Shown one piece after another: positions 54,986-64,000 of a stretch of 64,000 nucleotides of DNA (positions are counted from its first letter, which is position 1; each line of letters opens with the position of its first letter). The notes beneath the pieces were generated by a model. The model saw only the letters and a list, made by a program, of their open reading frames with translations, did no database searches and was not told the DNA's origin. The DNA lies in NCBI GenBank assembly GCA_032716605.1, contig CM064573.1, positions 5,037,782 through 5,101,781 on the forward strand. The letters run 5' to 3'. Position numbers and translations under genes: made by a program. Source of the DNA: Paralithodes platypus. Lineage: Eukaryota; Arthropoda; Malacostraca; Decapoda; Lithodidae.

Positions 54986-57948
54986 TTAGTAGTAGACATA
55001 AGCTTGGTGCTCCCTTCTCGCAGCTGTCCGGTTCAGGTGTTCCTTCAGGCTACGTCTGAAGGAATACAGTGTTCTCTTTTCACGGACTGACTGGGGTAGG
55101 TCGTTCCAGTCTTTGATGGCAGTGAAGAAGAATGTTTGCTTACCCTGTCCTTGGATTCTCGGGACCTTAAAATTAAACATCATGTTTCTTGTATTATGTC
55201 CACTCCTCTCATTTGCTTTAACAAAATCATTCTTTAGATACTCTGGAGCTCTGTCATAGAAAATTTTGAAGTCATTAGTTAGCCTGATTTGTTTGGCCCT
55301 GTCAGAAACATTGAGCATACCTAGTGACTGAAGTTGTTCCTGGCCAACATGTGATCTGGGTCCTAGGTTCAGCATGAACCTAACCATTTTATTTTGAGTG
55401 ACCTGAAGTTTGTGCTGTGCTGATTTAGATGATGCAGAGTACCAGGATGACACAGAATAGTCAAAATGACATTGAACAAGCGCTTGGCAGAGGGTCTTTT
55501 TGGTCGCCGCGGGCAAGCATCCCACCTGTCTATACAGGTATTTTATACGTGCTCTACACTTACTCAGGATAGATTCCAAAATTGTTTCACCTGACAAACT
55601 CGCGTCCAGTTTCAGTCCGAGATATTTAACTTGTGACACTGTTGTTATAGGAATATCATTACAGTTGACCGAGAAGCCCACAATGTCTTTCAGTTTGCGT
55701 TTTATTCCACATAAGATGGCTTCCGTCTTGCCCAGGTGAAGAGATAGTCTATTGTCCACTAGCCATTCACTACATGATGCTAGTTCTTTGGAAAGTGAAG
55801 CGGCAATACTTATTGGGTCTTTTCCTGAAACCAGAAGCACGCTGTCGTCTGCATACAGTAATAATTTACATGAGACGCTCAGTTCCATGTCGTTCACATA
55901 ACAGAGAAAGAGTAAAGGACCAAGGATGCTTCCCTGCGGGACCCCACAGTTAATTGGCATAGGATCAGATATATTATCATCAATTTTCACTCTTTGGGTT
56001 CTACCACTAAGATAAGATTTAAACCAGTTCACAGACCCTATGCCCATAGCTTGTAATTTATTACATAGGATATCATGGTCTACTGTGTCAAACGCTTTTT
56101 GTAGATCAAGAAGAACCATACCGGTGTAGTTACCTTTAGACATTTCTTTACGAATGTGATCCGTTAAGTGGATGAGACAGGAGTCTGTCGAGTACATGCA
56201 TCTGAAACCTGATTGAAACTTATAGAATAGATCATTTGTTTGAGGTAGTGTTCAATTTGGGTGTATACCGCTCTTTCAAGGATTTTAGATACAATACATA
56301 ATATGCTAACTGGTCTGTAGTTGCCAACTTCTAGTTTATTTCCTTTCTTGAATAGAGGGGTTACAATAGCTTCCTTCAGTTCAGCAGGTACTGTGTTGGT
56401 GTTAATTGACAAGTTGATGATGTGGGTTAGGGGGCCTGCTATACCAATGGCTCCATCTCGTAGAAATTTGGCAGGAATTTTGTCTGGTCCTGTGCTCTTA
56501 TGTACATTTAGGTTAGGCAGCTCGTCAAAAGTGTATTTTGGTGTAACATTTTGCAATCTAAATGTGTTCGGGTGTATGTCTTTATCTCTGTAGAAATTAC
56601 GAAAGGTGGCCGTTGTTGTCGTGTATTTATTGAGAGGTTGAGGTAGGTTCTGTGCAAGTGTGTTTGCTATGGAAGTGAAGAAGGAATTGAAGTAGGTTGA
56701 AATTTGTCGTTTATCGTGGCAAACCTGATCATTAATGGTGAGAGCAATATTAGTGTTAGACGAATCCCTTGTCTTGTTGCTGTAGCCTGTTGTTTTTAGG
56801 TGCCTCCATAGTTTCTTTGGGTTATTCTGATATTCCTCTGCCTTATTGTGAAAATAATTATTTTTCGCTGATTTAATTTTCCTACTTAGTTTATTCCTGG
56901 CCCTGTTGAACTCATGTTTCAGACCTTGATCCTGTCTATGTTTCGCTAGCCTTTTTAACAGATTGTCTCTGTGTTCCAGATGGTGTAGTATGTCATTGTT
57001 GATCCATGGGTCTGACCTTGCTTTAATTCGTATGTCTTTCAGAGGAGCTATTTCGTCTAGGATGTTTGTGATGATGGTTCTGAAGCCAACCCATGCGTCA
57101 TTAACGTTTGTACTTCCAAACACTGGAGACCAGTCTGTATTCCATAAAATGTCCAGAAATGTTTCCTTATTGTAGTTTCTGAGTGACCTTATTTTGATAA
57201 TCTTGTGATTCTCTAGGGTAATTTTTGTGGTTTTCCGTGTGCAATATGTGACGAAGTGATCACTTATCCCAGTCTGTATAACCCCTGATTGGGATATTTT
57301 GTCCTCTCTGTTACAGTTTATGTGGTCTAATATTGTGGCAGTGTTCTCAGAGATACGTGTGGGGGTTGTGATGAGTTGTTTGTGATTGTGCATTGTCAGT
57401 ATATGCCTGTATTCTTGTACAAGCCTATCATTTCGTTGTTTGTAACACAGGTTAAAATCCCCTAGTATGATGGATTCATTCCGAGGGTATAGCGATGACA
57501 AAGTTCGTTCAAATTTGGTCAAGAATTGTGTGTCGGCTGGTGGCCTATAGCATACCCCAATTGTGATGGGTCTTGTCCTCGGCAGGTGTAGGTCGATCCA
57601 CAGAGCTTCGTGATTTTCTACATGGAGGTCGGTCCTAGTTGTGTGTGTGAGGTTGTTTTTTACATACAGACATACTCCTCCCCCATGCCTATTGCGATCA
57701 TTCCTAACCATATTGAAACCTTGAATGTTTATTTCACCATCGTTTATACTTGAATCCAGCCAGGTTTCTGTGATTGCAATTATTGAAGCTTTGGCCTTAT
57801 TAGCTAACAAGTTTATTTCTGACAATTTATGGTACATTGATCTGGCGTTAATGTGGATAAGATGGAGCCCTTTGTTGGTGAACACTGTATTCATCTTTGA
57901 TTTTGAATGTGTCCTGGCTGGATTCTGAGTTGTTAATACTTGGATCAT
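54986..57948 (-). pseudogene. LINE ORF2 endonuclease-RT, one 1-nt frameshift
   Basis: Codons from 57948 give an APE-type endonuclease: LIHINARSMYHKLSEINLL, AITETWLDSS, IILGDFNLC. RT fingers follow. At about 56234 one T of a four-T run is missing compared with 3663-3670, which shifts the frame. The protein continues from 56232 through LLDLQKAFDTVDHD, GVPQGSILGPLLFL and LLYADDSVLLV to the stop at 54986. This is the only defect I see. The ATG at 57948 lies before the endonuclease and overlaps ORF1, so it is a plausible native start. Confidence 0.88.
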
Positions 57949-58816
57949 TTACATTAATATTCGGTAATGAATGCAAGGCACACTTATTGCAAAGGAATTC
58001 CCGTTCTTCACTGTTGGTCTTCTTAGAGATGCACTTCATGTGAGCTACCTGTTTACACTTTACACAGTTTTGGATCTGCTGACGTCGTGTTATGAGTGAT
58101 TCACAAATAAAACAAATGGTTTCGCGATGTTGTACAGCTGAGTTCCTACATTTAACACATTCAACTTTGTTTCTACTGTTAACGTAAGTACATCGGTTAT
58201 GAACAATTTCATTACAACTGTTGCATTGTAAAAGTGAACTCCTATTGTTGAAACCAATATTACAGACTATACATAGTTTTTTCTTACTGTTTATCATACG
58301 ACTGGAGGTGTGGTTTGGTCCGCGTCGATCAGCTGTTTGTGTGGGAGAGAGTAGGGGATACTCGCGGTCGGGCTGTGGTTGTTTGCTGTTGTTGTTGTTG
58401 TTGTTGTTGTTTTCATCGTCCGTTGATGCTGCTTCCCTGTAGATGTATTTGCGAGTGCTACCTGTTTTTATTGTTGTTCTTGTTGCATGTTGTGCTACTT
58501 GGGTCGCCGATATCTGTAGTATTAATGGTAATGCTGTGGGTAATGTAGAGTTGGTGGAGTAGGTAATTGCTAGTTCCCTGCATTTATCGCATTCCATTTC
58601 TTTTCTGCTGTTAACATAAGAACATCGATCGTGTGCTGTTTCATTACAAATACTACATTGTGATGTTGGACTCCTTTTGTTGAATCTAATATCGCACACT
58701 GTACATAGATTCTTTGTATTGTTCGTCGTACGTCTGGCGGTGTGATGATCAGCTGTGCTGCTAGGGTGGAGACTGTCTGTGGCTATGTCTCCCCCTGTGA
58801 CCCCTCCCTGCCCCAC
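57848..58816 (-). CDS. LINE ORF1 with three related zinc fingers
   Basis: 322 codons. Three Cys/His-rich units lie at about residues 37-82, 184-230 and 233-280. The first two are close repeats (CTVCDIRFNKRSPTSQCSIC and CIVCNIGFNNRSSLLQCNSC, each then H.RC.YVNSR..VEC.KC). The third is diverged (CFICE...CVKCKQVAHMKC). An Asn/Gln-rich linker sits between the first two. This PHD/RING-like pattern is known from CR1-group ORF1 proteins and probably mediates nucleic acid binding in the retrotransposition particle. The frame is intact, and its end overlaps the ORF2 start by about 100 bp in another phase. Confidence 0.8.
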   Translation of the reverse strand: MGQGGVTGGDIATDSLHPSSTADHHTARRTTNNTKNLCTVCDIRFNKRSPTSQCSICNETAHDRCSYVNSRKEMECDKCRELAITYSTNSTLPTALPLILQISATQVAQHATRTTIKTGSTRKYIYREAASTDDENNNNNNNNSKQPQPDREYPLLSPTQTADRRGPNHTSSRMINSKKKLCIVCNIGFNNRSSLLQCNSCNEIVHNRCTYVNSRNKVECVKCRNSAVQHRETICFICESLITRRQQIQNCVKCKQVAHMKCISKKTNSEEREFLCNKCALHSLPNINVNDPSINNSESSQDTFKIKDEYSVHQQRAPSYPH

Positions 58817-58897
58817 CTGTATTTGCTGTTTGATGATGTTGTCCTTATTCCTGGCTGCTAATGCTGCTCCATTGTTGATGTTGTTGCGACTGATGCC

Positions 58898-59060
58898 TTT
58901 CTGAAGGAACGACCACAGTGTTCACTGATACGAGCCCGGAGTTTGCCGACGTACCGAGACTTACATCTCATACACGTATATTGGTATACAACTGACGATT
59001 GCAAACTTTGTGGGATCTTATCTTTGAACCTAAACCAGTTCCTCAATGTATTATTATTTG
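58898..59060 (-). pseudogene. Penelope-like element, GIY-YIG start
   Basis: Minus-strand frame from about 59056 encodes LRNWFRFKDKIPQSLQSSVV, then YQYTCMRCKSRYVG and RARISEHCGRSFRK. This is the GIY-YIG endonuclease start with its Cys pair. It breaks at the LINE 5' end and resumes at 54669. Upstream is an A-run at 59061-59083; the Penelope reverse transcriptase is absent, so the copy is 5'-truncated. Confidence 0.8.
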
Positions 59061-59273
59061 AAAAAAAAAAAAAAAAAAAAAATATCGTAGGTGAAGTTTG
59101 GGGGTAAAATTCATTTATGAGTCGGGAGAGTTGGTTTCAGACATTGAAACATTTATTTCCTAAGAATGGCAGTGGGATGATGACTATCACCTTTTTTGAC
59201 AGTGGTTATTTTCTGTGAAGGGTTAATCAAGCAACCATAGTATTTCAGATATATATATATATATATATATATA

Positions 59274-60531
59274 CAGGGTGTATTGAAATAACTGTTACAG
59301 ACTATGACTAACACATTGTAAAATGGAAAATGAACATATATTGTTGTGTCACATTTTCCCCCAAAAAGTGTGATTAATAAAGCACTAAATAATTTATACA
59401 TGATTAACATGTTTACTATGGACTTAACTAAAGGGAAAGTATAGGTTTACCTATTCACACATTAGAAATTACGAAATCAAAGTATCTTAGAATATGGTGA
59501 TGATATTAGGTAGTTAGCGGAAAAATAATTATTATTTGAAACAGATTAGCGTAACAAAATATGTAACATTTGCAACTCTGGTCACGTGATATAATGCTGA
59601 TGTCCAAGTCTGGGTCGAGTATCCAAACGTAGTTGCAGGTAATTCAATCGTTTATGAAGCATAGTTCTTGATTCATAGATTCATTGCGGGCTGATCGTTC
59701 CTATCTTGAATGAAATTCCGAAAATGTTTTACGACTCGGTATAAAGATTCAAAGATTAAAAATATTGGGTATGATTGATTTCTGTATTATATCAGTTGGT
59801 GGTAATTACAATTATTTCAATTAATCTCCTCTTATTACACTGTAATGACCATGTACAGTGGTAATTAATTTTGATCGATTTTGAAGTCTCAAACTTATTA
59901 AACAAATCTCTGAAATGCAAATGCTCAGTAAGAATTATTAAGGAGATTCAATTCAACCCGAAACCGCTTCGAATAAGATTGTATTTGAATTAATGTTCAC
60001 TACTGTACAATTAATTAAATAACATTAGGCAATAACTTTGTAATGGCCATATTGTTTGGGTATTTTTATCATTCAGCATTGCTTTTTTTATTTACTAACA
60101 TATGACAGTAATGTCTGCAGACCACTTGAGGATCGTAATTTGTTACATCCAAGATGCCTTTGGTCTTTCCTATGTTGAAAAAAAATGAATTAACATAAAA
60201 TAATTTGAGTTGTAAAAGGTGTATAAAGGGAATATTACTTACATTGTTTCACCCTGAAAACTAATTAGGTTTATAATTCAATATTCCTGGGTATAAACTA
60301 GGAGATGAGGGGGCGGGGGGGGGGAATGGGGGGGGGGGGGCATGAAAGGGGAGACCAATGCCAGTGTTCGGATTATAACCCATGCTTGGACGACACAGAA
60401 TATTTTACTTTATAGCCTTTAAATAATTAATTATTATTAATTTATTATTTTGTTATAGAATAAAGTGAACTTGTTTTTTTATTTGGTACTTAGCACTTGA
60501 AATCTGTAAGCGTTATTTTCAATAGACCCTG
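59274..60531. mobile_element. Mariner-sized TIR element, decayed or non-autonomous
   Basis: Left CAGGGTGTATTGAAATAAC and right inverted CAGGGTCTATTGAAAATAAC form terminal repeats of about 28 bp, each bounded by TA. The 1258 bp length and TACAGGGT ends are typical of mariner elements. No transposase frame was found inside. A G-run region lies at 60303-60350. (TA)n flanks both sides (59250-59273 and 60532-60588). Confidence 0.68.
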
Positions 60532-60539
60532 TATATACA

Positions 60540-60591
<52 letters not shown>

Positions 60592-60760
60592 GGAATATAC
60601 AACCAGGCCGTGTACTGTTAAAAAGCAAGGGTATACAAAATGTACATAATATCATTGGGTATAGTAATAGTGATATAATTGTCCACCTATATATTAGATG
60701 GGTATATTAGTAGCCTACCACTATACCTTCATTATGGTCAATCTATTTACCATTTTCATA

Positions 60761-62091
60761 CCTTCTTAAGAGGAGATGGTCTGTTTTACTGGACACCTTT
60801 CTCCCTCATGCTTAACCTCTTTAATTTTTAGATTTTAAGATGTTTGCCACATTAGTTTGGCGATTTTAAGACTTTTGGCCCCATTTCTTAGTCAATATTA
60901 AGACTTTTCGTGCTATTTAGGTGTCGATTTTTCCCTTGCGAACGATAGTGAGCCTGTAATTTTGGAAGAACCGGCCTTTGGCCGGAACATTTATACAAAT
61001 TAATCTAGAAGGGGGATCTAATGGATATTTTTTTAAAGTTTGATGGAGGTCTAGGGAGGAAACGAAAATAATAATAAATAAATTAAATAATCGACCAAAA
61101 ACTTACCCCCCCCCCCCCCCCGCCCTTAAAACTCATATTTTTTGACCGAGTGGGCAAACCGTTAGCATCGAGGTCAAGGGAACAAGAGCTGACCCCTGAC
61201 TGACCCCAGATCACCGAGATAAACATTCAACCAGCCCCTCCCACCCACCTTGCCTGGCTGCCTGCTGTCAACACGGCCGCACTCCTAAACGGCTGCAACC
61301 ACAACAGCCAGTCTCGTAGCCTACCCTAATTTATGTTAATCTATCTAACTCTAATCTAACCAAACCTAAGCTAACTTAACCGAACCGAGTCTAGTTAAAT
61401 CTAACATAACCTAGCTTAACTAGACTATCTTAACCTAACCAGACCTAACCTCACCTAACTTCACCTACTCTAAACTAACTTAACCTAACCAAGACTAGCC
61501 TAGCCTACACTAATCATAGCTAACTTTAACTTAACCTAAACTAACTAGACATAGTAAAGTCTAGCCTAATCTAAACCGTTTAGGAGTGTGGCCGGTTAGA
61601 TCCAGCATCCATATACAATAATAATTAACCCTTCCAGTATTCAAGGACTCGTTTCTTCCTTTTATGAAGTCTATCATTAGACGATGTTATTCAGTTGAAC
61701 GTATTTAATTGCTCATAAACGTTTTTTTTTTTTTTTTTTTTAATCAGTTTCCTTCCTTGACTTCCATCAAGCTTTATGAAAAAAACATCCCAGGACCCTC
61801 CTTCAAGATATGTTTGTACATTTTTTCGATAGAAAAATGTCCCAGTCAAAGGCCGGTTCCTTTTAAATTACAGGCTCGTCATCACTCGCCAGGACAAAAT
61901 CGACACCTAAATGACACGAAAAGTCTTAATATTGACAAAGAAATGGGGCGAAAGGTGGGGCGAAAGGTAAAAAAATCGCCAAACTAATGGGCCGCACGTC
62001 TTAAAATCTGAAAACTAATAGGCTAAACATAAGGAAAAAGGGGGACCAAAAAAAAAAAAAAAAAAAAAGACCATCTCCCCTTATGGAAGAA
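60761..62091. mobile_element. Large inverted-repeat element with CCTAA-rich core
   Basis: Left arm about 60761-61065 and right arm about 61735-62091 are inverted relatives. They share GGAGATGGTCT, TTAGTTTGGCGATTTT, GTCAATATTAAGACTTTTCG, AGGTGTCGATTTT and ACCGGCCTTTG. A second inner pair, GGCCGCACTCCTAAACGG (61273) and CCGTTTAGGAGTGTGGCC (61577), encloses 61320-61560. That core is a degenerate series of CTAACCTAA/CTTAACCT motifs. No coding capacity. Confidence 0.75.
61320..61560. repeat. Degenerate CCTAA-type repeat tract
   Basis: Dozens of variants of CCTAAC, CTTAACCTAA and CTAATCTAAC without fixed period. They resemble decayed arthropod telomeric motif (CCTAA)n, but no perfect array longer than about three units is present. 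Confidence 0.6.
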
Positions 62092-62184
62092 TTTTGGAGG
62101 TCAGAGGGTTCATTGAGATAGTTTTTAACCCTTTGATTCCTAGAGATCCTTACTAAATTGCTTGATATCGTCTAATAATAGCCA

Positions 62185-62800
62185 CACCAGCTGGGTGTCC
62201 TCAACCACTTCAAGGGGTTCTTTACCCCTGCACAGATTCTTGCTCTGTACAGGGGCACAGTGCGTCCTTGTACTGAGTATTGTTCACATGTGTGGGGAGG
62301 ATCCTCCCACATCGCACTCCTAGACAAAGTAGAAAGGAAAGCCTTTCGTATCATTAACTTCCGTCCACTCACATACTCTCTGTAATCTCTCTCTCTCTTC
62401 GCCGCAATGTTGCATCTCTCTCGCTATTCTATCGCTACTACATTAATCAATGTTCCTTAGAGCTTTCTCAGTGTATACCACCTCCTCTACGTAGGGTACG
62501 TAGTACCCGTCTTGCAACACAATCCCACCCCTACTCTGTGCAACTCTCCAACCCAAGAGTGAAACGTTATTCACAGTCTTTCTTCTATTCAACTGCTGAG
62601 CTCTGGAAAACTCTCTCAGAATCAGTCTTTCTCTCTTCCTATGACTTAAATTGCTTCAAACTCTGTGTGTCCAGGCATTTTGGCTCGAACGTCCCTTGAT
62701 GTTGGCCCTGTCACTCTTTCAACTCTGGGGGAGGCACTCGATACAGGCAGTTCTGCCTTTTGTCTCCCTCACTCACATAGAACAAAAAAGAATATAATAA
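62185..62800 (+). pseudogene. I/Nimb-like LINE 3' fragment
   Basis: Starts in the C-terminal coding part (LNHFKGFFTPAQILALYRG), broken by stops and indels. It ends with the family 3' UTR and an A-rich tail at about 62780-62800. Confidence 0.85.
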
Positions 62801-63052
62801 AAAAGCGCGTTGTCCTAACTCTCAGTTTGATGGTAGCTTGAGGTCTCGTTGTGTGAGACAATATTATTTGTGTATAAATGAAGTGTTGTTTTGTACCTAT
62901 TGTATACTCACCTTGTTTCTATTATATTTATATAAAGATCTCTTGAGCTTATCCCCGTTAGAAGAATCCTTAAATTAAGGAACACCCCGTTCTTAACATT
63001 AATGCTCCATTACAAACCCCAATGTACTTGAATATATTAATGAAAGCATATG
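62801..63052. other. Spacer
   Basis: No gene or element recognised. Confidence 0.4.
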
Positions 63053-63128
63053 ATCCTCCCGGGATTCGAACTCGGGACACCACACCCAGAACATAAACAC
63101 CTAAACCATTACACTACTAACAATACCT
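63053..63128 (-). pseudogene. tRNA-like sequence (tRNA relic or SINE head)
   Basis: On the minus strand, TAGTGTAATGGTTTAGG resembles a pol III A box with D arm. GAGTTCGAATCCCGG, about 40 bp later, forms a B box with T arm (stem CCGAG/CCCGG). The acceptor strands and anticodon stem do not pair, so it is not a working tRNA. Confidence 0.4.
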
Positions 63129-63175
63129 GATTAAGCTATACATAATAATGAAATGATATTATTATTGTTTGAGTC

Positions 63176-63369
63176 TGTGTGAGAGAGAGAGAGAGTGAGA
63201 GTTACAGTGAGAGAGAGAGTGGGAAGGTCTGTGGGTTTGGTGTTAAGGTACGAAAGGATTTATATTCGTCTATTTTTGTTTGGTCTGTGGCCTCGTTTGG
63301 GACCCTCTTTGTTGAGCTGTGAGATGTGGCGCCACCCACTTTATCTACCTATTTATATCTCTTTCTCTA

Positions 63370-63402
<33 letters not shown>

Positions 63403-63451
63403 GTGTGTTTCTAATCCCAGTGGGGTTCGAACCCCACTGAGAGATTAGAAA
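63176..63451. repeat. (GA)n, (CT)n/(TA)n and a TTCGAA palindrome
   Basis: GA-rich repeats at 63176-63225 and CT/TA repeats at about 63360-63400. An interrupted 44 bp palindrome at 63408-63451 pairs TTTCTAATC with GATTAGAAA around AGTGGGGTTCGAACCCCACT. Confidence 0.75.
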
Positions 63452-63517
63452 CATTTAGTGGCTCACGTGTATTTGTGATATATACTCAATATATATATAC
63501 AGTATATATATATAAAA

Positions 63518-64000
63518 TGGAGGGAGAGTAAGAAACTGTTCTGGAAAGAAGTCAAGAAAGTTAGGGAAGGTAGCAAGGGTAACAGTAAGGGTGTGAAAGA
63601 TAAGAATGGGAGAATGCTAGCCGAGAAGCAAGAGAGAGTCGAAAGATGGAAGGAGTACTTCAATGAGTTGCTAAATGTAAGGAATGAAGAGCCAGCAAAC
63701 ATAGCTGGATATGGTATGGGAGGCAGGAAAAGAGAAGTAGTGGAGGAGGAGGTGGGGATCAGGAGGTCAGAAGTGTGGGAAGCCATGAAAAGAGTGAAGT
63801 TGGGGAAAGCACCAGGAACAGAGGGAGTGTGTGGGGAAATGTTGAGGTATGGTGGTGAGATAGTGATCGAATGGGTATGGAAAATGTGCAAACTAGCATG
63901 GGAGAAGGGGAGTGCACCCAATAACTGGAAGACTGGCATAAAAGTCCCCCTATATAAGGGTAAAGGGGAAAGAGTACTGTGTGGTAACCACCGAGGAATA
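63518..64000 (+). CDS. RTE-clade LINE fragment running off the window
   Basis: An open frame of 161 codons with no stop to the window end. It contains KNGRMLAEKQERVERWKEYF, then VWEAMKRVKLGKAPGTEGVC, GEMLRY, and WEKGSAPNNWKTGIKVPLYK with a following HRGI. This is the linker and RT N-terminal part (motifs 0-2) of RTE proteins. It precedes the region seen at 5075-6229, so the two fragments are complementary parts of related elements. The 5' part with endonuclease is missing; a (TA)n stretch adjoins. Confidence 0.85.

Larger units (their letters stand above)
54670..58897 (-). mobile_element. Full-length CR1/L2-like LINE inserted in Penelope element
   Basis: A 4.2 kb minus-strand element with 5' UTR, ORF1, ORF2, 3' UTR and (ATT)n tail at 54670-54691. 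It is the longest copy of the family seen truncated at 2099 and 10596. Both sides are Penelope GIY-YIG coding sequence in the same orientation, which fixes the boundaries to within a few bases. Confidence 0.9.

Overview
The window looks like repeat-dense intergenic DNA from an arthropod, most likely a decapod crustacean. I base this on the mix of LINE families (CR1/L2-like, I/Nimb-like, RTE), a BEL/Pao element, a Penelope-like element, and many short TAGGCCTA/CCTAA-rich stretches. This is inference from family composition. No host gene, rRNA, functional tRNA, operon or CRISPR array could be supported. Every protein-like reading frame I recognise belongs to a transposable element, and most are broken.

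Layout. 1-1.7 kb: decayed transposase-like gene ending in a minisatellite. 2.1-4.5 kb: 5'-truncated CR1/L2-like LINE (minus) and part of a 1.47 kb tandem unit. 5.1-6.2 kb: 3' half of an RTE LINE (plus). 6.9-10.2 kb: nearly intact I/Nimb-like LINE (minus). 10.3-15.3 kb: unknown ORF fragment, second truncated CR1/L2-like LINE and two 1.47 kb units. 15.9-17.9 kb: two I/Nimb-like LINE fragments tail to tail around (TA)n. 18.3-21 kb: LINE 3' end split by a 2.2 kb hAT-type element. 21-25 kb: TTAA-flanked MITEs and a fold-back palindrome. 25.9-47.4 kb: a very large composite bounded by about 280 bp inverted terminal sequences and an identical 8 bp direct repeat. It is made of non-coding repeat monomers into which LINEs, a BEL/Pao element and a small TIR element have inserted. 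47.4-52.8 kb: mostly AT-rich sequence with weak coding remnants. 52.8-59.1 kb: a G-rich MITE, then a Penelope-like element split by a full-length CR1/L2-like LINE. 59.3-62.1 kb: a mariner-sized TIR element and a 1.3 kb inverted-repeat element with a CCTAA-rich core. 62.2-64 kb: LINE fragment, tRNA-like sequence, microsatellites and the start of another RTE copy running off the window.

How the parts relate. The window records successive nesting: satellite monomer > LINE > BEL/Pao (33.5-42.8 kb); Penelope > LINE (54-59 kb); LINE > hAT (18.3-21 kb). Several insertions can be ordered because the interrupted sequence resumes on the far side or because an empty paralogous site is present. The most unusual candidate is the 21.6 kb TIR-bounded composite, for which I see no transposase of its own.
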